Positions 29,921 to 39,600 of a stretch of DNA of 64,000 bases are shown here, in pieces. Each line of letters begins with the position of its first letter. The first letter of the stretch is position 1. A model generated the notes under the pieces. The model ran no database searches. It saw only the letters and a list, made by a program, of their open reading frames with translations, and had not been told where the DNA came from. This DNA comes from Nostoc sp. UHCC 0302 (GTDB taxonomy: Bacteria; Cyanobacteriota; Cyanobacteriia; Cyanobacteriales; Nostocaceae): contig NZ_CP151099.1 of assembly GCF_038096175.1 (NCBI RefSeq), positions 6,612,001 through 6,676,000 on the forward strand, given 5' to 3'. Made by a program: the position numbers and the translations under genes.

Positions 29921-32242
29921 ATGACCACAACCATAGACTTTCTCAGCCACCTTAACCCCAGCCAACGTCAAGCCGTCGAACACTATTGCGGCCCTTTATT
30001 AGTTGTTGCTGGCGCAGGTTCTGGTAAAACGCGAGCGTTGACTTACCGCATTGCTAACCTGATTCTCAAGCACCGTGTCGACCCAGAAAATATTTTGGCG
30101 GTGACTTTCACCAACAAAGCTGCACGGGAGATGAAAGAGCGGATTCAAAAGCTGTTTGCCGAACAATTGGCAATGAAAGAACATGGTCAACGTTTTGATT
30201 TGTTGACAGAATACCAACAGATGCAGTTGCGATCGCAAGTCTATCGCACTACCATCAAAAACTTATGGTGTGGCACTTTCCATAGTCTATTTTCTCGCAT
30301 CCTCCGTTTTGATATCGAAAAATACGAAGACGAAAAAGGCCGCAAATGGAATCGTAATTTTTCTATCTTTGACGAATCAGATGTTCAAACTTTGATTAAA
30401 GATATTGTCAATAAACAGTTAAATTTAGACGAAAAGAAATTTGATGCTCGCTCTGTCCGCTACGAAATTAGTAATGCTAAAAACCAAGGTTTATCACCTC
30501 AACAATTCGAGCAAGATCAACCTAATTATCGTGGAAGGGTAATTGCTGATGTTTATAATCGCTATCAAGATAAACTAGCAGAAAATAACGCCCTTGACTT
30601 TGATGATCTAATTCTCGTACCGACTAGACTGTTTCAGCAAAATGAACAGGTATTGGGTTACTGGCATCGCAAGTTTTGCCATATTCTTGTAGATGAATAT
30701 CAAGATACTAATCGTACTCAGTATGACCTGATCCGCTTATTGGTCACAAATGGCGAAGACAAAAAAAGCGAATGGAAATGGCAAAATCGCTCAGTTTTTG
30801 TCGTAGGTGATGCGGATCAGTCTATTTACAGTTTTAGAATGGCAGATTTCACCATTTTGCTGGAATTTCAAAACGACTTTGGCGACGGTTTGGAAGATGA
30901 TGATACCCGCACTATGGTCAAACTGGAGGAAAACTATCGCTCTTGTGAAAACATTTTACAAGCGGCTAATGAACTAATTGAAAATAACACCCAACGCATT
31001 GATAAAGTTCTCAAACCGACGCGGGGGCCAGGTGAGGAAATTTATTCTCACAAAGCAGATAATGAACTAGAAGAAGCAGACTTTGTAATTCGTCAAATTC
31101 GCACTTTAGAACACCAAAATCCTGAATTAAATTGGGGTAGTTTTGCCATACTTTATCGGACAAACGCCCAATCTCGGCCCTTTGAAGAATTGTTAGTGAA
31201 ATATCAAATTCCTTACACAGTTGTGGGAGGAATGAAGTTTTACGATCGCAAAGAAATTAAAGATGTCATCGCTTATTTAAGAGCGATCGCTAACCCAGCT
31301 GATACAGTCAGTTTATTGCGAGTCATCAATACTCCCCGGCGGGGAATTGGCAAAACCACTATTGACGCCTTGGTAAACGCTTCTCAACAATTAGGAACAA
31401 CTTTGTGGGAAATACTTAGTGACGAAACATCAGTTAATACATTAGCTGGACGGGCGACAAAAGCTGTGAATAGCTTTGCCGAAATGATTAGCCGTTGGCA
31501 AGGGCAAGTGGCTACGCTTCCCGTAACTGAGGTTTTGCAAGGAATATTAGAAGATTCTGGTTACGTCCAAGATTTGATGAGTCAAGGCACAGATGAAGCC
31601 ACAGATAGGGTGCAAAACGTCCAGGAACTTTATAACGCAGCGCTGCAATTTCAGGAGGAAAACGAAGAGGTTTCACTGCGAGACTTTCTGAGTAGTGCCG
31701 CCCTCAGTTCCGATTTGGATAACTTAAAAGAAGGACAAACAGCCGTTTCTTTGATGACTTTACACGCTTCCAAAGGGCTGGAATTTCCCGTAGTCTTTTT
31801 GGTGGGATTAGAACAGGGACTATTTCCTGGCTACCGTTCGTTGGGTGATCCAGCGTCTTTGGAAGAAGAACGCCGCTTATGTTATGTAGGCATTACTCGC
31901 GCCCAAGAAAGGTTATATTTATCACACGCCCGTGAACGCCGTTTGTATGGTTCTCGTGAACCGGCGATGCGATCGCAATTTCTCGATGAACTGCCCGAAG
32001 AATTATTAACTACTCAAAGCATGATTCGTCAAACTTATACCAAAAGTGCCTCTGCACCTAACGGTAAACAAAACACAACACATAATTGGCAAGTAGGCGA
32101 TAAAGTATTACATAAAACTTTTGGTATTGGTGAAATAACTCATGTTTTCGGTACAGGCAATAAAGTATCTGTGGCGATTAAATTTGCTAGCCTGGGGCAA
32201 AAAATTATTGACCCCAGAGTAGCACAGTTGCAAAAAGTTTGA
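29921..32242 (+). CDS. pcrA: UvrD/PcrA-type 3'-5' DNA helicase
   Basis: 773 aa from ATG 29921 (MTTTIDFLSHLNPSQRQAV); an upstream TTG 29870 would add 17 residues of repeat-like sequence. Superfamily 1A motifs in order: Q motif LNPSQRQAV, I GAGSGKTRAL, Ia TFTNKAAREMK, II VDEYQDTN, III VGDADQSIYSFR, IV YRTNAQSR, V TLHASKGLEF, VI YVGITRAQERL. The C-terminal Tudor-like region (VGDKVLHKTFGIG) is typical of PcrA. Unwinds DNA in excision repair, rolling-circle replication and transcription-conflict removal. Followed by a good terminator. Confidence 0.95.
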   Translation: MTTTIDFLSHLNPSQRQAVEHYCGPLLVVAGAGSGKTRALTYRIANLILKHRVDPENILAVTFTNKAAREMKERIQKLFAEQLAMKEHGQRFDLLTEYQQMQLRSQVYRTTIKNLWCGTFHSLFSRILRFDIEKYEDEKGRKWNRNFSIFDESDVQTLIKDIVNKQLNLDEKKFDARSVRYEISNAKNQGLSPQQFEQDQPNYRGRVIADVYNRYQDKLAENNALDFDDLILVPTRLFQQNEQVLGYWHRKFCHILVDEYQDTNRTQYDLIRLLVTNGEDKKSEWKWQNRSVFVVGDADQSIYSFRMADFTILLEFQNDFGDGLEDDDTRTMVKLEENYRSCENILQAANELIENNTQRIDKVLKPTRGPGEEIYSHKADNELEEADFVIRQIRTLEHQNPELNWGSFAILYRTNAQSRPFEELLVKYQIPYTVVGGMKFYDRKEIKDVIAYLRAIANPADTVSLLRVINTPRRGIGKTTIDALVNASQQLGTTLWEILSDETSVNTLAGRATKAVNSFAEMISRWQGQVATLPVTEVLQGILEDSGYVQDLMSQGTDEATDRVQNVQELYNAALQFQEENEEVSLRDFLSSAALSSDLDNLKEGQTAVSLMTLHASKGLEFPVVFLVGLEQGLFPGYRSLGDPASLEEERRLCYVGITRAQERLYLSHARERRLYGSREPAMRSQFLDELPEELLTTQSMIRQTYTKSASAPNGKQNTTHNWQVGDKVLHKTFGIGEITHVFGTGNKVSVAIKFASLGQKIIDPRVAQLQKV

Positions 32243-32262
32243 AAAAAAAGCCACAAGCCATA

Positions 32263-32305
32263 GAACCCCAACTTCTCGGTCGGACAAATCGGGGTTCTTG
32301 TTTTT
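32263..32305 (+). terminator. rho-independent terminator of pcrA
   Basis: GAACCCC...GGGGTTC (32263-32269 with 32291-32297) followed by TTGTTTTT. Confidence 0.8.
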
Positions 32306-32599
32306 CACATTTTAATTTCTTCAAAGTGTTCAACAGTGGGAAATGGCTCGTAAAAATGATGCAAAAGTTTTTTCCACTCTTGATAATCAGCAGAACTTCT
32401 AAATCCGACAGTATGAAATTCTAAACTTTCCCATCTCACAAGCAATAAATATTTCCCTTCGACTTCTATACATCTATGCAATTCATGGGATAAATATCCG
32501 TCTATTGAGGAAATAATTTTAGAAGCTCTTTTTGAAATCAGCTTCAAAATCGGCTTCTAGACCAGGTTTAACAGGAAGTATCACTGCCTCAATAATCAT
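32305..32599 (-). pseudogene. ABM-domain (antibiotic biosynthesis monooxygenase-like) protein, frameshifted
   Basis: Two frames add up to one 97-residue ABM-like protein: ATG 32599 MIIEAVILPVKPGLEADFEADF, then in the other frame RASKIISSIDGYLSHELHRC and VEGKYLLLVRWESLEFHTVG to the end (HHFYEPFPTVEHFEEI). The switch lies in an A-run (plus strand T5 at 32529-32533); removing one base joins them perfectly. Members of this family are dimeric ferredoxin-like-fold proteins, some of them heme-degrading or quinone monooxygenases. The current reading frame alone (80 aa from 32547) lacks the first strand. Sequencing error is an alternative explanation. Confidence 0.75.
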
Positions 32600-32680
32600 A
32601 AAATTTTGCGGTGATAATTAAGCTGATGTTAACGTAATGTGCAACTTAATATTCTCACCTCTCTCCTTTTAGGCTATCCA

Positions 32681-34060
32681 TTACCCGTGATTAGTTGTTT
32701 TCTTGCTAAACCGCAAAGTCATGATTATTGCAGCGATCGCTAAACCAACAGCCAGTCCCCACCAAAGACCAATAGCTCCATACCCCGACGAGATTCCGAA
32801 AGTATAACCAGTGAATAAACCAACACACCAATAAGCAAAAATACCAATTAACATAGGAATTCGAGTGTCTTTTAGTCCGCGTAATGCTGCCCCCGCGGTA
32901 ACTTGTACACCGTCAACTATTTGAAAAATCGCCGCCACTCCCAGCAATTTCACTGCGAGGACAACCACATCTGCATTGTTGGGATCGTTAATGTCAATAT
33001 AAAGAGAAATAATCGACTTTGGCATTAACCACAATGTAAGGCCTACTATACCCATAGATAGAGCTGCAATGGCAATGCCTACATATCCAGCCAGACGAGT
33101 AGCAAGCAGGTCATTCTGTCCAACTAACTGCCCAACACGTACTGTTGTCGCTAGAGAAATACCTAGTGCCATCTGGAATGATATCGAAATTGTTTGTAAA
33201 GCAATTTGATGGGCAGCAAGAGCGTTTGTTCCTAATTGTCCTATTATAAAAGTAACAACGGTGAACAGTCCCCCTTCGACTGCAATCAGTCCCCCAATGG
33301 GCAATCCAACCTGAAAAATCTCGCCAATAATCCGGCGATGCTCTAGGGGAAAAGCTTTTTTAGATAAAGGCCGAAAAATATTATAAGCTGCAAAGCTAGG
33401 CTGATTACATATATAAACTGTCAAAGCAATAAACATACTCCAAAGTGAGAGTGTGCTTGCCCAACCGATACCAGCTAAACCCAGCGCCGGAAATCCCAGT
33501 TTGCCAAACATCAGCACATAGTTAGCTGTGATGTTAAGCAGAGTACCCAAAACCACAGTCACCATCACTAATTGCGGTTGCAATAGAGCAGAAAGAAAAC
33601 TTTTAAGTACTCCAAAACCTAAAGCAGGAAAAAAACCCAGTGCGATCGCCCTTAAATAAATCTCTGCTAGTGCTACTGCGTTAGCATCTTGCCCTAGTAG
33701 AAGTAGTAAAGCACCACTATTGTAAAGCAGCAATGTAATTGGTATTCCTAGTACCAGAGATATCCCTAATCCAAGCCGGACAATTGTACCAACTTTTTTT
33801 CTATTTCCGGCTCCGTATGCTTGGGCAGCTAAGGGACTGACAGCAGAAACGATACCAGTAACAATTAACAGACAAAAACTAAAAATAGTAACTCCCAATG
33901 CTCCAGATGCAATAGTCTGGCTTCCCAACCAGCCCATCATTACCGTATCCACAAAACCAGTTGCAGATTGAGCTAATTGTGATGCTGCCAAAGGTACGGC
34001 TAACCAAAGACATTTTTTAACTTCAGAAAACATATACTTGTAACCCGATCTGAAAAACAA
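32681..34060 (-). CDS. MATE-family multidrug/Na+ or H+ antiporter (NorM type)
   Basis: 459 aa (or 450 from ATG 34033, MFSEVKKCLWLAVPLAASQL, the more typical NorM start). Twelve hydrophobic helices in two homologous halves; family landmarks include PLAASQLAQSATGFVDTVMMG, VSAVSPLAAQAYGAGN, and in the second half SISFQMALGISLATTVRVGQLVG and GVQVTAGAALRGLKDTRIP. Exports cationic drugs or metabolites with Na+ or H+ entry across the plasma membrane. Transcribed separately from neighbours. Confidence 0.92.
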   Translation of the reverse strand: MFFRSGYKYMFSEVKKCLWLAVPLAASQLAQSATGFVDTVMMGWLGSQTIASGALGVTIFSFCLLIVTGIVSAVSPLAAQAYGAGNRKKVGTIVRLGLGISLVLGIPITLLLYNSGALLLLLGQDANAVALAEIYLRAIALGFFPALGFGVLKSFLSALLQPQLVMVTVVLGTLLNITANYVLMFGKLGFPALGLAGIGWASTLSLWSMFIALTVYICNQPSFAAYNIFRPLSKKAFPLEHRRIIGEIFQVGLPIGGLIAVEGGLFTVVTFIIGQLGTNALAAHQIALQTISISFQMALGISLATTVRVGQLVGQNDLLATRLAGYVGIAIAALSMGIVGLTLWLMPKSIISLYIDINDPNNADVVVLAVKLLGVAAIFQIVDGVQVTAGAALRGLKDTRIPMLIGIFAYWCVGLFTGYTFGISSGYGAIGLWWGLAVGLAIAAIIMTLRFSKKTTNHG

Positions 34061-34193
34061 AGGGTTTTTCCAAAATCTAAACCCATGTTCAGGAAATGTT
34101 GCTCCTGGGAACTTTGATCTGTCTTAGTGGAGTAAGAGAACTCCCGTTACAGTATTTTTAAGTGCAGGAGGAAGGTCTTGCTAAGTCATCTAA

Positions 34194-35114
34194 CTAAGCT
34201 GATTTCAATTGAATAATACCCCGATCAAAAATGCGATTATCAGTACCTATAGCAGTAACTTCGATTCTATCTGGATAGACTTCATAGCCAGCAAAACTCA
34301 ACTTTTGGGCAGAATATGCTGTCCACTCTGAATGATTTACTGGACGAGTACCAGCACCACCACCAGTAATTAAATAAGTTGTGCCATTAATAGAACGAGT
34401 GCGTTCATAGTGATGTTCGTGACCATTGATATAAACTTGAACGCCGTATTTTTGAAATAAAGGAGTAAAAGTTTTAATAAACTCTGGATTACTCCCATAA
34501 ATACCAGATGCATAAATTGGATGATGACCAAATACCACTTTCCAAGGTGCATTACTGCGGCTTAATTCTTGCTCTAACCAAAGTAGTTGGTTTTGCCAAT
34601 TAGCATTACTATTAGTATCTAAAGCAAAAAATTGCACGCCTTGGCGTTTAAATGTATAGTAGCGGCGTCCGTTCATATTAAACCCGGGATATTGTACTTG
34701 TGGATCACCGTTAGCTGTACGAATATCATGATTACCTAAACAAGCTTGAAATTTCACTCCTTGTTTAAGCAGATTTTTATAGGGACGCTCAAAAACTTCT
34801 CCTATTTTTTCAATTTCGCCATTGTTATAAATATTATCTCCCGCTAAAACTACCAAATCATAAGGATTTTGCTTGTGATAATTATTCATCGCCCCAGCCA
34901 CAGCATATTGGCCTTTAGCCCCAGTCCCTGTATCTGCAACGGACACAAAACGTAACAACAAATCTTTTTTAGGTGGGTTAGCCGCTATTACTGTTGTGGA
35001 ATCAGTAATATTAGAACTTTGGCTATTTACACGGGATAACGTTCTAATTAAAAATCCTGCACTAATAGCGCTGAGGCTACTTAAAAATAAAAATTGACGG
35101 CGTTTTAGCTTCAT
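34194..35114 (-). CDS. exported metallophosphoesterase (purple-acid-phosphatase-like, Tat signal)
   Basis: 306 aa. The N-terminus KLKRRQFLFLSSLSAISAGFL has twin arginines followed by a hydrophobic stretch, indicating Tat export, which suits a metal-loaded enzyme. Calcineurin-type metal ligands are in order: SVADTGTG, LAGDNIYNNG, LGNHD, VVFGHHPIY and NGHEHHYER. The order and spacing fit the acid phosphatase type 5 (ACP5/TRAP-like) group of single-domain enzymes. Likely releases phosphate from organic esters in the periplasm. No Pho box was recognised upstream, so phosphate control is only a possibility. Confidence 0.9.
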   Translation of the reverse strand: MKLKRRQFLFLSSLSAISAGFLIRTLSRVNSQSSNITDSTTVIAANPPKKDLLLRFVSVADTGTGAKGQYAVAGAMNNYHKQNPYDLVVLAGDNIYNNGEIEKIGEVFERPYKNLLKQGVKFQACLGNHDIRTANGDPQVQYPGFNMNGRRYYTFKRQGVQFFALDTNSNANWQNQLLWLEQELSRSNAPWKVVFGHHPIYASGIYGSNPEFIKTFTPLFQKYGVQVYINGHEHHYERTRSINGTTYLITGGGAGTRPVNHSEWTAYSAQKLSFAGYEVYPDRIEVTAIGTDNRIFDRGIIQLKSA

Positions 35115-35215
35115 AATTTACCAAATGTTTTTGCTGGCTGTCTCATTTATTCTGACTTCTGACTCCTGAATTCTTATATATTTGTCTGTGATTAGCTGCT
35201 TTTGGTGAAAGTTCC

Positions 35216-36154
35216 ATGTCACAAGACAATCAGAATTCACAACCACCTTCTTCTCCCGAATCGCAAGGGAATCAACCGCAACCGGAAGTTGAACCAGTAC
35301 AACCTCGTCAAAAACCTTACCAGAGAGTCCAGCCAATTTGGAAGACTAAAATTATCCAAATTCTCAGGGGGACAATTGGGGTTTTAGAAACAACGGTAGA
35401 GAAACTAGAGACAGAATCACCACCCGGAACTCAGGAAACCCCCGGTTTTATCCAGCAGATTCCATTGAAGTGGGGTGGACTGTTAAGAACTATTCGCTTA
35501 TTTTTACCATCAAATTTATCAACAAAATTATCAGATACAGGTTTGACAGCAATAGTTGCTGCGATCGCTGTGATAATAATTTGGACAACTACAACTGTTT
35601 TTAGTGGTAAACCTGCTGAAGTAGCAACACTTCCCCCAGTTGAGGAAGTACCTGCACCAACGCCTACAACTACTCCGCCTGAGTCACCAGCACCACAACC
35701 GTCAGAAGAAATTACGCCGACACCAGAAGCGCAAACTCCCTCACCTGTACCTACACCAGAAGCGGAAGCAACGCCAATACCAGAACCGCCAGTCAAATCA
35801 ACACCTACACCTACACCAACCTTAGTATTGACACCAGAACAAACCTTGATTGCAGCAATCGAAAATCAAGTCGCAGAAATTAGCGATCGCATTGCCGCTG
35901 GTCTGATAAAGTCAATTCAGGCTAACTTCCGTACTAGTAATCTAATTGTCAAAATTAGTGACGACTGGTACACGCTCAAAGAATCCCAACAGGACAAACT
36001 AGCAGCCGACATATTACAACGCTCTCAAGAACTCGACTTTACCCATTTAGAAGTCATAGATTCTCAAGACAGACTAATTGCTCGTAACCCTGTTGTCGGC
36101 ACTGACATGGTAATTTTTAAACGCACAGAAGCAATCAATTCTCGCGTGGAGTAA
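35216..36154 (+). CDS. Pro-rich single-pass membrane protein, conserved in cyanobacteria
   Basis: 312 aa. Disordered Gln/Pro-rich head (residues 1-45), an amphipathic segment, one membrane helix (about residues 108-127, TGLTAIVAAIAVIIIWTTTT), a Pro/Thr-rich stalk of about 80 residues (APTPTTTPPESPAPQP type), and a soluble C-terminal domain of about 100 residues (LTPEQTLIAAIENQVAEISD ... NLIVKISDDWYTLKESQQDK ... LEVIDSQDRLIARNPVVGTD). The C-terminal domain resembles a small alpha/beta domain; I do not recognise a named family. The stalk and anchor suggest a periplasm- or lumen-facing domain. Function unknown. Confidence 0.8.
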   Translation: MSQDNQNSQPPSSPESQGNQPQPEVEPVQPRQKPYQRVQPIWKTKIIQILRGTIGVLETTVEKLETESPPGTQETPGFIQQIPLKWGGLLRTIRLFLPSNLSTKLSDTGLTAIVAAIAVIIIWTTTTVFSGKPAEVATLPPVEEVPAPTPTTTPPESPAPQPSEEITPTPEAQTPSPVPTPEAEATPIPEPPVKSTPTPTPTLVLTPEQTLIAAIENQVAEISDRIAAGLIKSIQANFRTSNLIVKISDDWYTLKESQQDKLAADILQRSQELDFTHLEVIDSQDRLIARNPVVGTDMVIFKRTEAINSRVE

Positions 36155-36683
36155 TGAATACTAAAAAATTTTGCAGAAAAATAACTGTGTAAACAAACAT
36201 TAATTTCATTTTATTCTCTGAATCTTTTTATCTATTGGAGAGATATTTACATAGCAGATCAACTTAACCAATCAAGCAAAGTTTGAACTAGGAAACTGAG
36301 AGTAGCGTCTTGTTTAAATGGCAGTAATTGACTAAAAAATCATCAATAATTTGAAATCTTTCGAGAAATGAACTGGTCAATAAATTATTTATCAAGATAG
36401 ATGTCCAGTATTTTTCTTATAGATAAAATCTCCTTTGGACTTAAGTATAGAAGAGTCACAGAATCAATAATGTCAGCTACATTAAGAAAGAAAGTAGTTA
36501 ATCTCTCCTGGTGATGAGTAAGGCGTTAAATCTACTCTATTAAATTGATATTTTCTTAAAACACAACTAGAAATGCCTAATTTCTCTTAATACAGCAGAT
36601 TTCAATTAACTACACAACCTAGTTCTCAAAGCCAAGCTAAATCCCCCTGTCCCTTGCTCCCTGCCCCCTGTTCCCTGCACACC
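36155..36683. other. intergenic region with low-complexity pyrimidine tract
   Basis: About 530 bp without a gene. The last 40 bases before the hybrid kinase are a CCCTG/CTCCC low-complexity repeat frequent in Nostoc spacers, which creates a spurious upstream ATG. Confidence 0.55.
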
Positions 36684-39600
36684 ATGACATCCAAGCGGCC
36701 TTCTCAGAAATCTCAATCCAATTCCACTGCTGGTAGTGCATCTGAAGCACAACAGCAGAATAATGAGAACGAATTATTTCCAATTGTCGGCATGGGAGCC
36801 TCTGCTGGGGGATTAGAAGCATTCACAGAATTACTGAGACATTTACCAACTGATACTGGTATGGGATTTGTGCTAATTCAGCACTTAAGCCCCAATCAAA
36901 AAAGCTTGTTGAGCGAGATTCTTTCCAGATCAACTCAGATGCCTGTAACAGAAGCACAGGAGGGCATGATTGTAGAACCGAATCATGTCTACGTGATTCC
37001 GCCCAATAAAACAATGACCATTTCTCAAGGAGTGCTGAAACTGACACCGCGTCAAAAGGTGCGGGGCGTAGCTAAGACAGTTGATGCTTTCTTTGTTTCC
37101 TTAGCAGAAGATCGGGGAAGTAAAGCGATCGCAGTTGTCTTGTCAGGAGGCGATGGAGATGGCGCACGGGGGCTGGAAGAAATTAAGGGAGCTGGCGGTA
37201 TTACTTTTGCCCAGTGTGAGGATACAGCAAAAGTTAATAGTATGCCGAACACCGCAGTTGCCACGGGTCATGTAGACTTTATTCTGCCCCCGCAAGCGAT
37301 CGCCGAAGAACTAGGAAATATTAGCCATCATCCCTACATCAGCCACCCAACCTCAGAAAAACCAACAGAAATACTGCCGGAAGGCGAAGATGCTCTCTCA
37401 ACAATCTTTAGTCTGCTACGCATCGCCACAGGAGTTGACTTTCACCACTACAAGCAAACTACTTTAAAACGGCGGATTTTGCGGCGGATGATTTTGTACA
37501 AGCTCGAAAGGCTGGAGGATTACGTCCGCTATCTCCAGGAAAACCCAGAGGAAATCACCGCTTTGTATCAGGATGTGCTGATCAATATCACCAGTTTTTT
37601 CCGCGATTCTGGAGCCTTTGAAGCTTTAAAAAACAAAGTATTTCCGGTGATTGCCAAAGGTCGAACGCCGGAGGCGCCTATCCGCATTTGGGTAACAGGA
37701 TGTTCAACAGGCGAAGAAGCCTACTCTATTGCCATTTGCTTAGTGGAGTATTTGACAGAACAAGGAATCAATCCGCCCATCCAAATTTTTGCCACCGACG
37801 TTAATGAAGTAGTGATCGATAAAGCTAGGCTCGGCATCTACCAACTTAGCCAGATAGCAGAAGTCTCTCCAGAACGTCTACAGCGCTTCTTTGTCCAGGT
37901 AGAAGAAGGTTACCAAATCAGTAAGTCGGTGCGCGAACTGTGTGTCTTCGCCAAACAAAATCTAATTAGCGATCCGCCATTTTCCAAATTGGATCTGATT
38001 ACTTGTCGAAATGTACTGATTTATTTGGGATCTGCTGTGCAGAAAAAGCTCCTGCCAGTCTTTCACTATGGTCTCAAAACAACGGGCTATTTGATGTTAG
38101 GAACCTCAGAGACAGTCGGTGAATTTTCCGATTTGTTTTCTTTAGTAGACAGAAAGTACAAGATTTATGCTAGGAAAGTGGCATCCACTCGGCTGGGCGT
38201 GGATTTAATCGCCAGCAAGTATCCTCAAGAAACACTCAACTCTCAACCAAGGGTAAGCGAAGACAGCTGGAATGACCTAGAAATCCATAAAGAGGCTGAC
38301 CAGATCATCTTAAATCGCTACGCCCCAGTCGGTGTGATTGTCAATAACGAGCTAGAAATTTTGCAATTCCGGGGACAGACCAGTCCCTATCTTCAACCCG
38401 CACCTGGCAGAGCTAGCCTGAACCTGCTCAAAATGGCCAAAGAGGGGTTGCGGCTAGAGCTACGTACAGCAATCCACCAAGCAAAAAAGCGGGATGAGGT
38501 GGTGACAAAGGACGGTTTAGAGTTCACCGATGACAATCAACTCAAGCAGATTAGGCTTGATGTGATTCCGTTCAAATCTCATGCAGTGGGAGAACGCTAC
38601 TTTTTAGTTTTGTTTAACGACATACCGGAGTTAGGCAGTTCTGTATCAGCAACAGCTAGCTCTGGGAGCATCACTTCCAGACGGCGGAAAACGAGTCAAG
38701 AGCAAGAAAATAGCCAACTCAGACAGGAGCTACGAACCACCAAAGAATATCTCCAATCGATTATTGAGGAGCAGCAAGCCACCAATCAAGACCTAAGAGC
38801 TGCCAATGAAGAGATTCTCTCCAGCAACGAAGAATTGCAGAGTACTAATGAGGAATTAGAAACCGCCAAAGAAGAAATTCAGGCAACCAATGAAGAACTC
38901 AATACAATTAATGACGAACTACAGCGGCGGAATACCGAATCAACTCAAGTCAGCAATGATTTGCAAAATCTGCTGAGCAGTATTAACATTCCCATTCTGA
39001 TGCTGGGCGGGGATTTACGGATTCGGCGCTTTACTCCCATCGCCGAGGTAATCTTCAACTTGATTCCCACAGACATCGGGCGGCCACTGAGTGATATCAA
39101 CCACAACCTGAATTTTCCCGACTTAGAAGAACAGATTGTAGAGGTGATTAGCACCCTTAACCACAAAGCTCAGGAGGTTCAAGACCAGGATGGTCATTGG
39201 TATGACCTGCGAATCCGACCTTATCGGACAATAGACAACAAAATTGACGGTGTTGTGGTTGTGTTAGTTGATATTGATGGTCTCAAACGCGGTGTTGAGC
39301 AGCTTAGAGCCTCTCGCGATTACGCTGAAGCAATTATAGATACCATGCGGGAATCTTTATTGGTACTGAACTTAGACTTACGAGTGATTAGAGCCAATCG
39401 TTCCTTTTACGAAACCTTCCGGCTTTTACCAGCAGAAATCGAACAACGCCAAGTCTTTGAAATCGGCAATGGGCAGTGGGATATTCCGCAATTGCGATCG
39501 CTTTTAGAAAACCTTCTCCCTAGCGAAACTCCATTTCAAGAAGTTGAGGTAGAACATAACTTCGAGCATGGGCAAAAAATCGTGCGGTTCAATGCCCGAA

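Noticed and set aside
36654-36683. Upstream ATG 36654 for the hybrid kinase
   Set aside because: Lies in the low-complexity CCCTG tract; MTSKRPSQKS at 36684 is the natural start.
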